Source: an uncultured Lachnospiraceae bacterium
GTDB lineage: Bacteria; Bacillota; Clostridia; Lachnospirales; Lachnospiraceae
Length of the DNA: 64,000 nucleotides
Reading direction: 5' to 3'
NCBI GenBank assembly: GCA_910586705.1
Contig: CAJUJK010000004.1
Coordinates: 110,333-174,332, forward strand
The notes beneath the pieces were generated by a model. The model ran no database searches. It saw only the letters and a program-made list of their open reading frames with translations, and was not told where the DNA came from. Shown in pieces: positions 9,483 to 18,405 of this stretch; position 1 is the first letter of the stretch; every line of letters begins with the position of its first letter. A program made the position numbers and the translations under genes.

Positions 9483-11174
9483 ATGATTATTGGAATTGAC
9501 TTGGGAACGACAAACAGTCTGGCGGCTTATTTTACAGAGGATGGACCGCAGATCATACCAAACCGCCTCGGAAAGCGGTTGACGCCCTCCGTGGTGAGCA
9601 TGGATGAGGAAGAACAGATTTATGTGGGCGATCTGGCGGTGGAGAGGGGACTGCTCTACCCGGGCAGCGCGGCGTCTGTATTTAAGAGAGATATGGGGAG
9701 CGGCAGGAAGTTTAACCTTCTGCATAAAACATTTACGGCGGAGGAACTTTCGTCCTTTGTGCTTCGTGCGCTGAAGGAGGATGCGGAGGCATTTCTGGGA
9801 GAGCCTGTCACGGAGGCGGTGATCAGTGTGCCCGCCTATTTCAACGACGAGAGGCGGCGCGCCACCAGAAGAGCCGGGGAACTGGCGGGGCTTAAGGTAG
9901 AGCGGATCATCAGCGAGCCCACGGCGGCGGCAATCGCATACGGCTTATATCAGAGTCAGGGACATATGCGGTTCCTTGTATTTGATTTGGGAGGCGGCAC
10001 CTTTGACGTGTCCGTGCTGGAACGGATCGACAGTATTCTGGAAGTCCGTGCCGTGGCGGGGGACAATTTCCTCGGCGGTGAGGATTTTACGAATGTGCTG
10101 GAGGAGATGTTTTTTGAGAAATACCCGCAGTTCGACATGCTGTCGCTGGACGCAAAGACGCTGCGCCATATACACAAACAGGCGGATAAATGTAAGATCG
10201 GCTTCTCGGAGGGGAAGACTTCCGTTATGGAGTGCAAGATTGGTGAGGAGGTATTTTCCTTTACGGTGGAACTTTCCGCCTACGAAAATGCCTGCGAGGA
10301 ACTGCTTGAGAAGATCAGACAGCCCGTGCGGCGCAGTCTCTCCGACGCGCATATCCGGCTTTCCGATATCGACAAGGTAGTGCTGGTGGGCGGGGCGACC
10401 AAGAGTCCGGTGATCCGCCGGTTTGTGAGCAAGCTGTTCCGGGTGATACCCGACACCAACATCAATCCCGACGAGGCGGTGGCTCTCGGCGCGGCGATTC
10501 AGGGCGCCATGAAGGAGCGGAAAGAGGCGATCAAAGAGGTGATTCTCACTGACGTCTGCCCGTTTACGCTTGGCACGGAAGTGGTCAGGGAGTGGGAGAA
10601 GGGCTACTTTGAGAACGGTGTGTTCTGTCCCATTATTGAGAGAAATACGATTATTCCGGCAAGCCGGACGGAAAGACTTTATACGGTGCGGGATGACCAG
10701 ACGAAAATTCGGATCAATGTGCTGCAGGGAGAGAGCCGTTTTGCCAAAAACAACCTTTCTCTTGGCGAGCTGAATATAGAGGTGCCGTCCGCGCCTGCGG
10801 GGGAGGAGCCGGTGGATGTCACTTACACCTACGATATCAATTCCATTCTGGAGGTGGAGGTGAAAGTAGTGTCCACCGGAAAGAAGGAGAAGCAGGTTTT
10901 TGGCGGCAAAAATGCGGATATGACGCCGGAGGAAGTTGCGGCGCGGTTTGAGACGCTTTCTTATTTAAAAATTCATCCGAGGGACAGGGAGGAGAATAAG
11001 TACCTGCTCACGCTGGGCGAGCGCATGTATGAAGAGAGTCTGGGAGACAAAAGATATTTCATATCGCAGGAGCTTCACAAGTACGAGCAGGCGCTTAACA
11101 CGTATGACCCGGGGACGATCGAGCGGGCGAAAGAGGCGTTCCGGGAATTTCTGAAAGAATTAGAGGAATTTTAA
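9483..11174 (+). CDS. hscC: HscC-like Hsp70 family chaperone
   Basis: ATP-driven Hsp70-type chaperone of 563 residues, the length of HscC rather than DnaK (about 610-640). It has phosphate-1 loop GIDLGTTNS, phosphate-2 loop DLGGGTFDVS, adenosine motif GGATKSP and an HscC-like opening (QIIPNRLGKRLTPSVVS). The substrate-binding domain is present (CPFTLGTEVV) but the C-terminal lid is short. It lies 74 bases after the J-like/TPR gene in the same direction and is probably cotranscribed, suggesting a dedicated pair separate from DnaK-DnaJ-GrpE. Confidence 0.92.
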   Translation: MIIGIDLGTTNSLAAYFTEDGPQIIPNRLGKRLTPSVVSMDEEEQIYVGDLAVERGLLYPGSAASVFKRDMGSGRKFNLLHKTFTAEELSSFVLRALKEDAEAFLGEPVTEAVISVPAYFNDERRRATRRAGELAGLKVERIISEPTAAAIAYGLYQSQGHMRFLVFDLGGGTFDVSVLERIDSILEVRAVAGDNFLGGEDFTNVLEEMFFEKYPQFDMLSLDAKTLRHIHKQADKCKIGFSEGKTSVMECKIGEEVFSFTVELSAYENACEELLEKIRQPVRRSLSDAHIRLSDIDKVVLVGGATKSPVIRRFVSKLFRVIPDTNINPDEAVALGAAIQGAMKERKEAIKEVILTDVCPFTLGTEVVREWEKGYFENGVFCPIIERNTIIPASRTERLYTVRDDQTKIRINVLQGESRFAKNNLSLGELNIEVPSAPAGEEPVDVTYTYDINSILEVEVKVVSTGKKEKQVFGGKNADMTPEEVAARFETLSYLKIHPRDREENKYLLTLGERMYEESLGDKRYFISQELHKYEQALNTYDPGTIERAKEAFREFLKELEEF

Positions 11175-11227
11175 CATTCTCGCACTTGAGAAAGTACAAT
11201 GTTGCGTTAAGACATGGAGGGATATTC

Positions 11228-12586
11228 ATGGAACGGGTGCTGTTAGTGGGCGCGAATTTAAATGATGGGGAAGACTATCTGACATCTCTGGAGGAACTCG
11301 GCGCGCTGGCGCAGGCGTGCGATATGGAAGTGGCGGGCGTGACGTCCCAGACCCTTGACGCGGTGCACAAGGCTTTCTATATCGGCACAGGCAAGGTGGA
11401 TGAGGTAAAGCAGATGGCGCAGGATCTGGGCGCGGATGTCATTATTTTTGACAATTCCCTCTCCCCCATGCAGATGCGGAATCTGCAGGAGCGGCTGGAA
11501 AAACCGATTCTGGACAGAAGCGCGCTGATTCTGGATATCTTTGCGAGAAGGGCGCGGTCGAGAGAGGCGAAACTGCAGGTGGAGGTGGCGAGACTGCAGT
11601 ATATGCTGCCGAGACTTGTGGGACTCCACGCGGCATTATCCCGTCAGGGCGGCGCCAGCGGTTCCATGAGCAGCAGGGGCGCCGGTGAGACGAAGCTGGA
11701 ACTGGACAGGCGTGTGCTGGAAAAGAGGCTGTCGGAGCTTAGGCGGGAACTGAAGGAAGTGGGGAACGAACGGGAGACACAGAGAAAACGCCGCGTGAAG
11801 TCGGGGCTTCCGCGGGTGGCTCTGGTGGGGTATACCAACGCGGGAAAATCCACGCTGTTAAACGCCATGCTTGACCTTTACGGCGCGGAAGAGGGGGAAG
11901 ACGCAGAGAAACATGTCTTGGAGAAGGACATGCTCTTTGCCACGCTGGATACCACCGTGCGCAAGATTGCGCCGCCGGATCACCACGCGTTTCTGCTGTC
12001 GGACACGGTGGGCTTTATCCACAAACTGCCCCATAATCTGGTGGAGGCTTTTCAGTCCACGCTGGAGGAGGCGAAGGAGGCGGATCTCCTTATACAAGTG
12101 GTGGATTACAGCGACGAACATTATAAGGAGCAGATAGCCGTCACAAACCAGACGTTAAAAAAACTGCAGGCGGACGGGGTTCCCATGCTTTATATTTACA
12201 ATAAGTCGGATCTGGTCTCCCCGGATGCGCTGCCGGGGCTTTCGGGTGTGGAGCCGGAAGAACTGGCGGCGCGTCTGCCCGTGGTGTCAAAAGCACGCGG
12301 CGAATCTGCTTCGGGAGTCTTTGCGGCGGGGTCCGGGGATGCGATTTACCTGTCGGCAAAAAAGCGGATCGGGATGGAAGCGCTGGTCGGTCTGATCGAG
12401 GAAAAGCTTGCCGGCGGGTATAAGGAGTGCACATTTCTGATCCCGTATACGGACGGCAGGGCGGTTTCCTATCTCAACGAGAACGCGGTGGTCTTCGGGA
12501 CAGAGTACGCGGAGGAAGGCGTGCGGATGCGGGTGAACTGTAAGAAAGAGGATTACGGGTATTATAGGAAGTATGTGGAGGAGTGA
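11228..12586 (+). CDS. hflX: Ribosome-associated GTPase HflX
   Basis: GTPase that splits stalled 70S ribosomes in other bacteria. The 452-residue protein has the N-terminal nucleotide-binding domain (GTGKVDEVKQ), the Gly-rich linker GGASGSMSSRGAGETKLE, the G1 loop GYTNAGKSTLLN, G3 DTVGFI and G4 NKSD. Between G4 and the end there is a longer than usual acidic/serine insert (around PGLSGVEPEELAARLP). The ATG at 11228 is preceded by GGAGGG and fits the family N-terminus MERVLLVG better than the ATG 42 bases upstream. It follows the Hsp70 gene, so it may belong to the same protein-quality-control unit. Confidence 0.95.
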   Translation: MERVLLVGANLNDGEDYLTSLEELGALAQACDMEVAGVTSQTLDAVHKAFYIGTGKVDEVKQMAQDLGADVIIFDNSLSPMQMRNLQERLEKPILDRSALILDIFARRARSREAKLQVEVARLQYMLPRLVGLHAALSRQGGASGSMSSRGAGETKLELDRRVLEKRLSELRRELKEVGNERETQRKRRVKSGLPRVALVGYTNAGKSTLLNAMLDLYGAEEGEDAEKHVLEKDMLFATLDTTVRKIAPPDHHAFLLSDTVGFIHKLPHNLVEAFQSTLEEAKEADLLIQVVDYSDEHYKEQIAVTNQTLKKLQADGVPMLYIYNKSDLVSPDALPGLSGVEPEELAARLPVVSKARGESASGVFAAGSGDAIYLSAKKRIGMEALVGLIEEKLAGGYKECTFLIPYTDGRAVSYLNENAVVFGTEYAEEGVRMRVNCKKEDYGYYRKYVEE

Positions 12587-12629
12587 GTTTCGCAAATATT
12601 GATTATTTTCAGAGGAGACAGATGCGGAT

Positions 12630-13670
12630 ATGAGCGACATATACACACCGCCTTTTGTAATGACTGAGGAGATTACCAATCTGGTTATTGAAATCGGTGA
12701 ACAGGTCGGCGCCGTTGCGGCCTTTGATACATTACAGCCTAATCCGAGACTTCGCCGTGAGAACAGGATTAAATCCATTCATTCGTCGCTTGCCATTGAA
12801 CAGAATACGTTAACCTTTAGTCAGGTAACAGATGTGATTGAGGGAAAGACTGTGCTCGGACCGCCGCAGGACATCAGGGAAGTGAAGAATGCTTATGAGG
12901 CTTATGAGCGCGTGTCGGCGCTTGACCCTTACAGCGTTAAGAACCTGCTGTTGGCACACAGGATTATGATGGATGGGCTTGTGAAGGAAGCGGGACGGTT
13001 TAGAAGCGGAAATGTGGGTGTCTATGCGGGAGAGCAGCTGATTCATGCCGGTTCGCCGGCAAATTATGTACCGGATTTGATCGGGCAGCTTTTTGACTGG
13101 CTGAGGATTTCAAAACTGCACCCGCTGGTAAAGTCTTGCATCTTCCATTATGAATTTGAATTTATACACCCGTTCGCGGATGGCAACGGGCGCATCGGCA
13201 GACTGTGGCAGTCGCTGATCTTGCAGAAATGGAAGGCATTTTTTTCATGGATGCCGGTTGAAACTCTGATTTATGCGAAACAGGAAGGCTATTATAAAGC
13301 TTTGAATGAATCAAATACGGCGGGTGAGTCCACAATTTTTGTCACGTTCATGTTGAGGATCATAAGAGACGCATTGCTTGCTGTGATAGAAAGTCAAAAT
13401 AAATCGTATGATGTCGGAGTAAATGTCGGAACAAATGTCGGGGTAAATGTCGGTATCAATGGCAGTACAAATGAGGAGAAAATATTGGTACTGCTTAGGC
13501 AGGATTCCAGATTGACGGCTAAAACACTCGCTTCCACGATTGGAATAACGGACAGGCAGGTGGAAAGGATTTTGTCAAAGCTGAAAACAGAAGGGAAAAT
13601 AATCCGGCACGGCGCAAGTAAAAACGGTTATTGGGAAGTGTGTTGCACCTGCGGCGCATATCCTTTATAA
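12630..13670 (+). CDS. Fic family AMP-transferase-like protein with C-terminal winged helix
   Basis: Fic-fold protein of 346 residues. The catalytic loop is complete: HPFADGNGRIGRLW (canonical HxFx(D/E)GNGRxxR). The N-terminal inhibitory helix is present as SLAIEQN, where the usual Gly after Glu is Gln, so self-inhibition by the glutamate is expected (class II architecture). After the Fic domain comes a low-complexity linker made of VGVN/VGTN units, then a winged-helix domain (LTAKTLASTIGITDRQVERILSKL). The target may be a protein, or the protein may sense and regulate its own locus. No antitoxin gene lies next to it. The start ATG follows AGGAGAC. Confidence 0.92.
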   Translation: MSDIYTPPFVMTEEITNLVIEIGEQVGAVAAFDTLQPNPRLRRENRIKSIHSSLAIEQNTLTFSQVTDVIEGKTVLGPPQDIREVKNAYEAYERVSALDPYSVKNLLLAHRIMMDGLVKEAGRFRSGNVGVYAGEQLIHAGSPANYVPDLIGQLFDWLRISKLHPLVKSCIFHYEFEFIHPFADGNGRIGRLWQSLILQKWKAFFSWMPVETLIYAKQEGYYKALNESNTAGESTIFVTFMLRIIRDALLAVIESQNKSYDVGVNVGTNVGVNVGINGSTNEEKILVLLRQDSRLTAKTLASTIGITDRQVERILSKLKTEGKIIRHGASKNGYWEVCCTCGAYPL

Positions 13671-13729
13671 TAATTTGGTAGTTGGAAACAAAGAAATGCG
13701 GAAAGAATCACACAGACATGGAGGAGCGT

Positions 13730-16027
13730 ATGATTGAACTGACACAGGGCGGCGCATATCTGTTAAACGGGACGGAGATTGTACCCGACAGCGCGGATGC
13801 TGCGGCGCAGATCAAGAATAAGACCGGACGGGATGTATCAAAGAGCGGGGCGGCGAAGAACACCATCGCCTACGGCATTCTGGAATCCCATAACACGTCC
13901 GGCAATATGGAGAAACTGAAGATCAAATTTGATAAACTGACTTCCCACGACATCACTTTCGTGGGGATTATCCAGACGGCGCGCGCCTCGGGGCTGACCC
14001 GGTTCCCGATTCCCTACGTGCTCACCAACTGCCACAATTCCCTGTGCGCGGTGGGCGGCACGATCAACGAGGATGACCACATGTTCGGCCTTACATGCGC
14101 CAAGAGGTACGGCGGCGTCTATGTACCGCCCCATCAGGCAGTCATCCACCAGTATGCAAGGGAGATGCTCGCGGGCGGCGGCAGGATGATTTTAGGTTCC
14201 GACTCCCATACGAGATACGGTGCGCTCGGCACGATGGCGATGGGCGAGGGTGGACCGGAGCTTGTGAAACAGCTTCTGTCCCAGACTTATGATATCAATA
14301 TGCCCGGTGTGATCGGCGTGTATCTGACGGGCGAGCCAGTGAAGGGCGTCGGTCCGCAGGACGTGGCGCTTGCGATCATCGGCGCGGTGTTCGGAAACGG
14401 TTATGTGAAAAATAAGGTGATGGAGTTTGTGGGACCGGGCGTTGCCTCCCTAAGCGCTGATTTCCGTATCGGCATCGATGTGATGACCACGGAAACCACC
14501 TGCCTGTCCTCCATCTGGCGGACAGATGCGCAGATAAAGGAATTTTATGAGATTCACGGCAGAACGGAGGAATATAAGGAATTAAATCCGGGTGAGGTTG
14601 CATATTATGACGGCATGATTACGGTGGATTTATCGAAAATCCGCCCGATGATCGCCATGCCTTTCCACCCGAGCAACACCTACACCATCGACGAGGTGAA
14701 CGCGAACTTGAAAGATGTGCTTCACGACGTGGAGGAGCGGGCGAAAGTCAGTCTGGACGGCGCGGTGCCTTATTCTTTACAGGACAAGGTTGTGGACGGT
14801 AAGTTTATGGTGGATCAGGGTATTATTGCGGGCTGCGCGGGCGGCGGATTTGAGAATATCTGCGCGGCGGCTGATATCCTGCGCGGTTCCTACACCGGTT
14901 CGGACGGATTTACGCTGAGCGTGTATCCGGCTTCCATGCCTGTGTACATGGAACTGATCAAAAACGGCTGTGCGGCGGCGATTCTGGAGACGGGTGCGGT
15001 ATTAAAAACCGCGTTCTGCGGTCCCTGCTTTGGCGCGGGCGACACGCCGGCAAACAATGCGTTCAGTATCCGTCATTCCACGAGGAACTTCCCCAACAGG
15101 GAAGGCTCCAAACTGCAGAACGGACAGATTTCTTCCGTGGCGCTTATGGACGCCAGATCCATCGCGGCTACGGCGGCAAACAGAGGTATGCTCACGCCGG
15201 CAACCGAGTTTGACGGGGAAATCGGAAAATACAAATATCATTTTGACGCAAATATTTACAAGAACCGCGTTTTTGATTCCAAGGGTGCGGCGGACGAGAG
15301 CGTGGAGATTCAGTTTGGACCGAACATCAAGGACTGGCCCGCCATGGGTGCGCTGCCTGAAAATCTGGTGCTGCGGGTGGTGTCGGAGATCCACGATCCC
15401 GTAACCACGACGGATGAGCTGATTCCTTCCGGGGAGACTTCTTCCTACCGCTCCAATCCGCTGGGACTGGCGGAGTTTACGCTGTCCAGAAAGGATCCCG
15501 AATACGTGGGGCGTGCCAAGGACATCCAGAGGGCGGAGAAGGCGAGAATGCAGGGAGAGCACCCCTGTCAGGCGCATCCCGACGTGAAGCCGGTGATGGA
15601 TACGGTGAAGAAAACCTTCGCGGATGCGTCCCGCGAAAATACCGGGTTCGGCTCCACGATCTTCGCGGTAAAGCCGGGCGACGGTTCCGCCAGAGAACAG
15701 GCGGCGAGCTGCCAGAAGGTGCTGGGCGGCTGGGCGAATATCGCCAACGAGTACGCGACCAAGAGATACCGTTCCAACTTGATCAACTGGGGAATGCTGC
15801 CGTTTCTGATCGAGGCGGGAGAGCTGCCTTTTAAGAACTTGGACTACCTGTTTTTCCCGGGCATCCGCAAGGCGGTGGAGGAGAAGGCGGCGACCATTGA
15901 GGCATACCGGGTATGTGCGGAGGAGGGAACGCTTCAGCCGTTTACCCTGACTCTGGGGGAACTGACAGACGAGGAGAGGCAGATTATTTTAAAGGGATGT
16001 CTCATCAATTACAATAGGGTAAACTGA
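13730..16027 (+). CDS. Aconitase-superfamily hydratase (YbhJ-like)
   Basis: Fe-S (de)hydratase of about 765 residues. Cluster ligands expected for aconitases are visible: a Cys in IIAGCAGGGFENIC and the pair CGPC, followed by the substrate loop NAFSIRHSTRNFPNREGSK. The N-terminal region has GSDSHTRYGALG, another aconitase hallmark. The domain order resembles annotated hydratases such as YbhJ rather than bona fide citrate cycle aconitase, and the true substrate is uncertain. The ATG at 13730 is placed by GGAGG five bases upstream. The ATG at 13718 overlaps that site. Confidence 0.88.
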   Translation: MIELTQGGAYLLNGTEIVPDSADAAAQIKNKTGRDVSKSGAAKNTIAYGILESHNTSGNMEKLKIKFDKLTSHDITFVGIIQTARASGLTRFPIPYVLTNCHNSLCAVGGTINEDDHMFGLTCAKRYGGVYVPPHQAVIHQYAREMLAGGGRMILGSDSHTRYGALGTMAMGEGGPELVKQLLSQTYDINMPGVIGVYLTGEPVKGVGPQDVALAIIGAVFGNGYVKNKVMEFVGPGVASLSADFRIGIDVMTTETTCLSSIWRTDAQIKEFYEIHGRTEEYKELNPGEVAYYDGMITVDLSKIRPMIAMPFHPSNTYTIDEVNANLKDVLHDVEERAKVSLDGAVPYSLQDKVVDGKFMVDQGIIAGCAGGGFENICAAADILRGSYTGSDGFTLSVYPASMPVYMELIKNGCAAAILETGAVLKTAFCGPCFGAGDTPANNAFSIRHSTRNFPNREGSKLQNGQISSVALMDARSIAATAANRGMLTPATEFDGEIGKYKYHFDANIYKNRVFDSKGAADESVEIQFGPNIKDWPAMGALPENLVLRVVSEIHDPVTTTDELIPSGETSSYRSNPLGLAEFTLSRKDPEYVGRAKDIQRAEKARMQGEHPCQAHPDVKPVMDTVKKTFADASRENTGFGSTIFAVKPGDGSAREQAASCQKVLGGWANIANEYATKRYRSNLINWGMLPFLIEAGELPFKNLDYLFFPGIRKAVEEKAATIEAYRVCAEEGTLQPFTLTLGELTDEERQIILKGCLINYNRVN

Positions 16028-16052
16028 TTGAGCCAGACCGTGTTGAGGGATT

Positions 16053-17042
16053 ATGTATAGAGGGGCGAAAAAGGAGACGGGGGGCATTGTGCGCCCTCTT
16101 GTCTCGATCTCGATCGTCCTGCTTGTTGTGGCGGCATTTATTTATGAAGCGCTGCAAAGCAGGACACAACAGAATAATGAGACGCAGGTGAGTGTGCCGC
16201 CGGATGAATCTTCCGCAGACGCGCTGGCGAACGTTGCGCTGCCGGGACTGGAGCCGGAAAAGCCGGAGGTGGATTCTTCCTCCAAGGAGATCATAAATGA
16301 CGTGCTTTTAAGCAATGTTCCAAAAGCAGATTACAGTTATTCCTTTAACGGGAAGCTGAATGATGCGGTTGTGGTGACGAGAGCGGGAGACGAGGGTCGC
16401 TTTAACAACGGCACATACCCGGAGCCGTCGGAGGATGTGTTCCCTCTGTTTACGGAGGGCGTCGAGGGGGATGCGCTCTATCTGGACGGCAGCTACGGCG
16501 TGGCGCTTCAGGGCGTGGAGCCTTTGAACGAGTCCTATACGATTTCTTTCTGGTTCCGGGCGGACGAGCTGTTTGACTGGTCACCGTTTCTGATGATCGG
16601 TTCCCATCTGATGGATGTGGGAGGCAGCCAGAGCTATCTCTCCATCAACAGGAAAACCACGGAGGAGGGAGAGCAGGTCGTGCCGATCTTTAATACCATC
16701 GACGCGGTTCTGAACAATTCCTGCGAGGTGCGGCCCTCCATGGAACAGAAAAAGTGGGTTAATCTGAACGAGTGGGTTTACATAACTATTTGTGCGGACG
16801 CATCTGCTTCTTCCGGCGCGGCGGAAGGAAGGGCGATGGGATATCTGTATCTGAACAGTGAGCTGATCGGCTCGGGGGAAGTGTCGATTTTAAATATGGA
16901 TACAGAGGGCGTGTATGCCTATCTCGGGATCAGTTGTCACGATGAACTGTTCCGCGCCAGCTACGATGAGGTGCACATATGGGAGCAGGTGCTGGATGAG
17001 AGCCAGATCAGCAGCATGTATACGGCGTATATTGCGGGGTGA
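16053..17042 (+). CDS. Membrane-anchored LamG/concanavalin-like protein
   Basis: Probable surface protein of 329 residues. A single membrane helix (LVSISIVLLVVAAFIYEAL, residues about 15-33) is followed by an acidic linker and then a LamG-like jelly-roll domain. The domain begins near DYSYSFNGKLNDAVVV and includes YTISFWFRADELFDW and the closing strand FRASYDEVHIWEQVLDE. Proteins with this fold usually bind carbohydrate or glycans. The ligand here is unknown. It starts 25 bases after the hydratase gene, and whether they share a transcript is unclear. Confidence 0.78.
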   Translation: MYRGAKKETGGIVRPLVSISIVLLVVAAFIYEALQSRTQQNNETQVSVPPDESSADALANVALPGLEPEKPEVDSSSKEIINDVLLSNVPKADYSYSFNGKLNDAVVVTRAGDEGRFNNGTYPEPSEDVFPLFTEGVEGDALYLDGSYGVALQGVEPLNESYTISFWFRADELFDWSPFLMIGSHLMDVGGSQSYLSINRKTTEEGEQVVPIFNTIDAVLNNSCEVRPSMEQKKWVNLNEWVYITICADASASSGAAEGRAMGYLYLNSELIGSGEVSILNMDTEGVYAYLGISCHDELFRASYDEVHIWEQVLDESQISSMYTAYIAG

Positions 17043-17076
17043 GAAAGGCAAAAGGCGGCATTCTCCGTGTAAGGTA

Positions 17077-17103
17077 TAAAGTAAATGTGAAATGTTCCGA
17101 TAT
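17077..17103 (+). promoter_or_regulatory. Sigma-D (flagellar/motility) type promoter
   Basis: TAAA (17077-17080), 15 bases, then TCCGATAT (17096-17103). This matches the Bacillus/Clostridia sigma-D consensus TAAA-N15-GCCGATAT at all but one position. It lies about 200 bases upstream of the Ca-loop gene at 17300. Confidence 0.65.
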
Positions 17104-17173
17104 ATAAATTACAGGGAAGCGGCTCATGGCCAAGGGTCTGTTTTTCTGGAATTTGAATCGTGTTGAGACCATG

Positions 17174-17221
17174 GACGGTATTTTTAGGGAAAAGGAATTT
17201 CCATAGAAGTACCGTCTTTTT
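17174..17221 (+). terminator. Terminator-like nested hairpin in the leader of the Ca-loop gene
   Basis: Outer stem GACGGTA / TACCGTC (17174-17180 and 17210-17216) encloses an inner stem GGAAA / TTTCC, followed by TTTTTA. Upstream, GGTCT and AGACC can form another stem. It lies between the sigma-D promoter and the next gene, so it could either end the LamG transcript or attenuate the leader. Confidence 0.55.
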
Positions 17222-17299
17222 ATGTCCGGGCGTCAAGGAGGGCGCTGTCTGGTGCACAGGCAGGCGTAAGATACGGTCTTATACAAAAAGGAGGGAACA

Positions 17300-18361
17300 T
17301 TGATCATTGATTCCGGTACCATAGGGATGCAGTCCTCCAGAACCAGCCGTTCCATAACGCGTGTGAGCGCCACTTCTGTCGGCGGCACGTTTATGGGCGG
17401 AAAAGAAGGATTAAATTCTCTTTTTGAGAATCAGTCTGGCACTGAGACTGCCGGAGGGGGAAAAAACAAGGATAAGGCGAATCTGGAAGACCTCTCCACA
17501 CATATGAACAACATGACCGGCGGGTGGCATATTTCCACGCGGAATGATGAGAAGGAAGCTGTGCGAACAATCAAACAACAGTGCGTGGAGTTTCTGATAG
17601 AGCTCCTGTCCCGTTTCCGCGGGCAAAGAGGCGCGCAGAACAATCCCATAGCCGCTGCGGGCGGCACGACTATGTTCTCCGTGCAGGGGGTTCAGATGCA
17701 GCGTTATTACATGGAGGAGGAACATACCACTTTTTCCACACAGGGTACGGTGAAAACGGCGGACGGGAGGGAGCTGTCCTTCAATCTTGAGCTTGGCATG
17801 AGCCGCAGGTTTGAGGCGTATTATGAGGAAACGATGGTTACGTCCATTAAAGCGTTTAAGGATCCGCTGGTCATCAACCTGAATACCAATATTGCGCAGG
17901 TTTCCGATCAGAAATTTTTCTTTGATCTGGACTGCGACGGTGAGGAGGAAGAGATTTCAAGCCTGCAGGCGGGCAGCGGCTTTTTGGCGCTTGATCTGAA
18001 CGGTGACGGGAAGATCAATGACGGAAGCGAACTTTTCGGCACAAAGAGCGGCGACGGCTTTAAAGATCTTTCCAAGTATGATCAGGACGGCAACGGCTGG
18101 ATTGACGAGGCGGATCCCATCTGGGAGAAACTTCTGATCTGGACGAAGGACGAAAACGGCGAGGATAAGATGTATCACCTCTCAGATCTGGGAGTGGGCG
18201 CCATCGGTCTTTCCCGGGTGGGAACGCAGTTTTCCCTGAATGCCAGAGAGACCAATGAAACCAACGCCATGATCCGCAAGACAGGGATTTTTCTGTATGA
18301 GAACGGTACGGTATCCACGCTGCAGCAACTGGATATGGCGGTGTATAACGAAAAAGGTTAG
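17300..18361 (+). CDS. Ca-binding EF-hand-like protein related to the RTX conserved module
   Basis: Protein of 353 residues starting at TTG, chosen because AAGGAGGGA lies 4-5 bases upstream and no better ATG exists. The first 120 residues are Ser/Gly-rich without a signal peptide. From about residue 205 it matches the module found before the repeats of RTX proteins: FFDLDCDG, then GFLALDLNGDGKINDG with SELFG, then YDQDGNGWIDEADPIWEKL. These carry two clear D-x-[DN]-x-[DN]-G calcium loops. No nonapeptide repeats follow. The function is unknown. The upstream sigma-D promoter suggests coupling to motility. Confidence 0.75.
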   Translation: MIIDSGTIGMQSSRTSRSITRVSATSVGGTFMGGKEGLNSLFENQSGTETAGGGKNKDKANLEDLSTHMNNMTGGWHISTRNDEKEAVRTIKQQCVEFLIELLSRFRGQRGAQNNPIAAAGGTTMFSVQGVQMQRYYMEEEHTTFSTQGTVKTADGRELSFNLELGMSRRFEAYYEETMVTSIKAFKDPLVINLNTNIAQVSDQKFFFDLDCDGEEEEISSLQAGSGFLALDLNGDGKINDGSELFGTKSGDGFKDLSKYDQDGNGWIDEADPIWEKLLIWTKDENGEDKMYHLSDLGVGAIGLSRVGTQFSLNARETNETNAMIRKTGIFLYENGTVSTLQQLDMAVYNEKG

Positions 18362-18405
18362 TATAAACAGCAGGACATCCGCATAGGATTTATGCGGGGT
18401 GTCAC

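Noticed and set aside
13400..13475. CRISPR-like repeat
   Set aside because: Repeats are about 12 bases, without spacers, and in frame inside the Fic gene.
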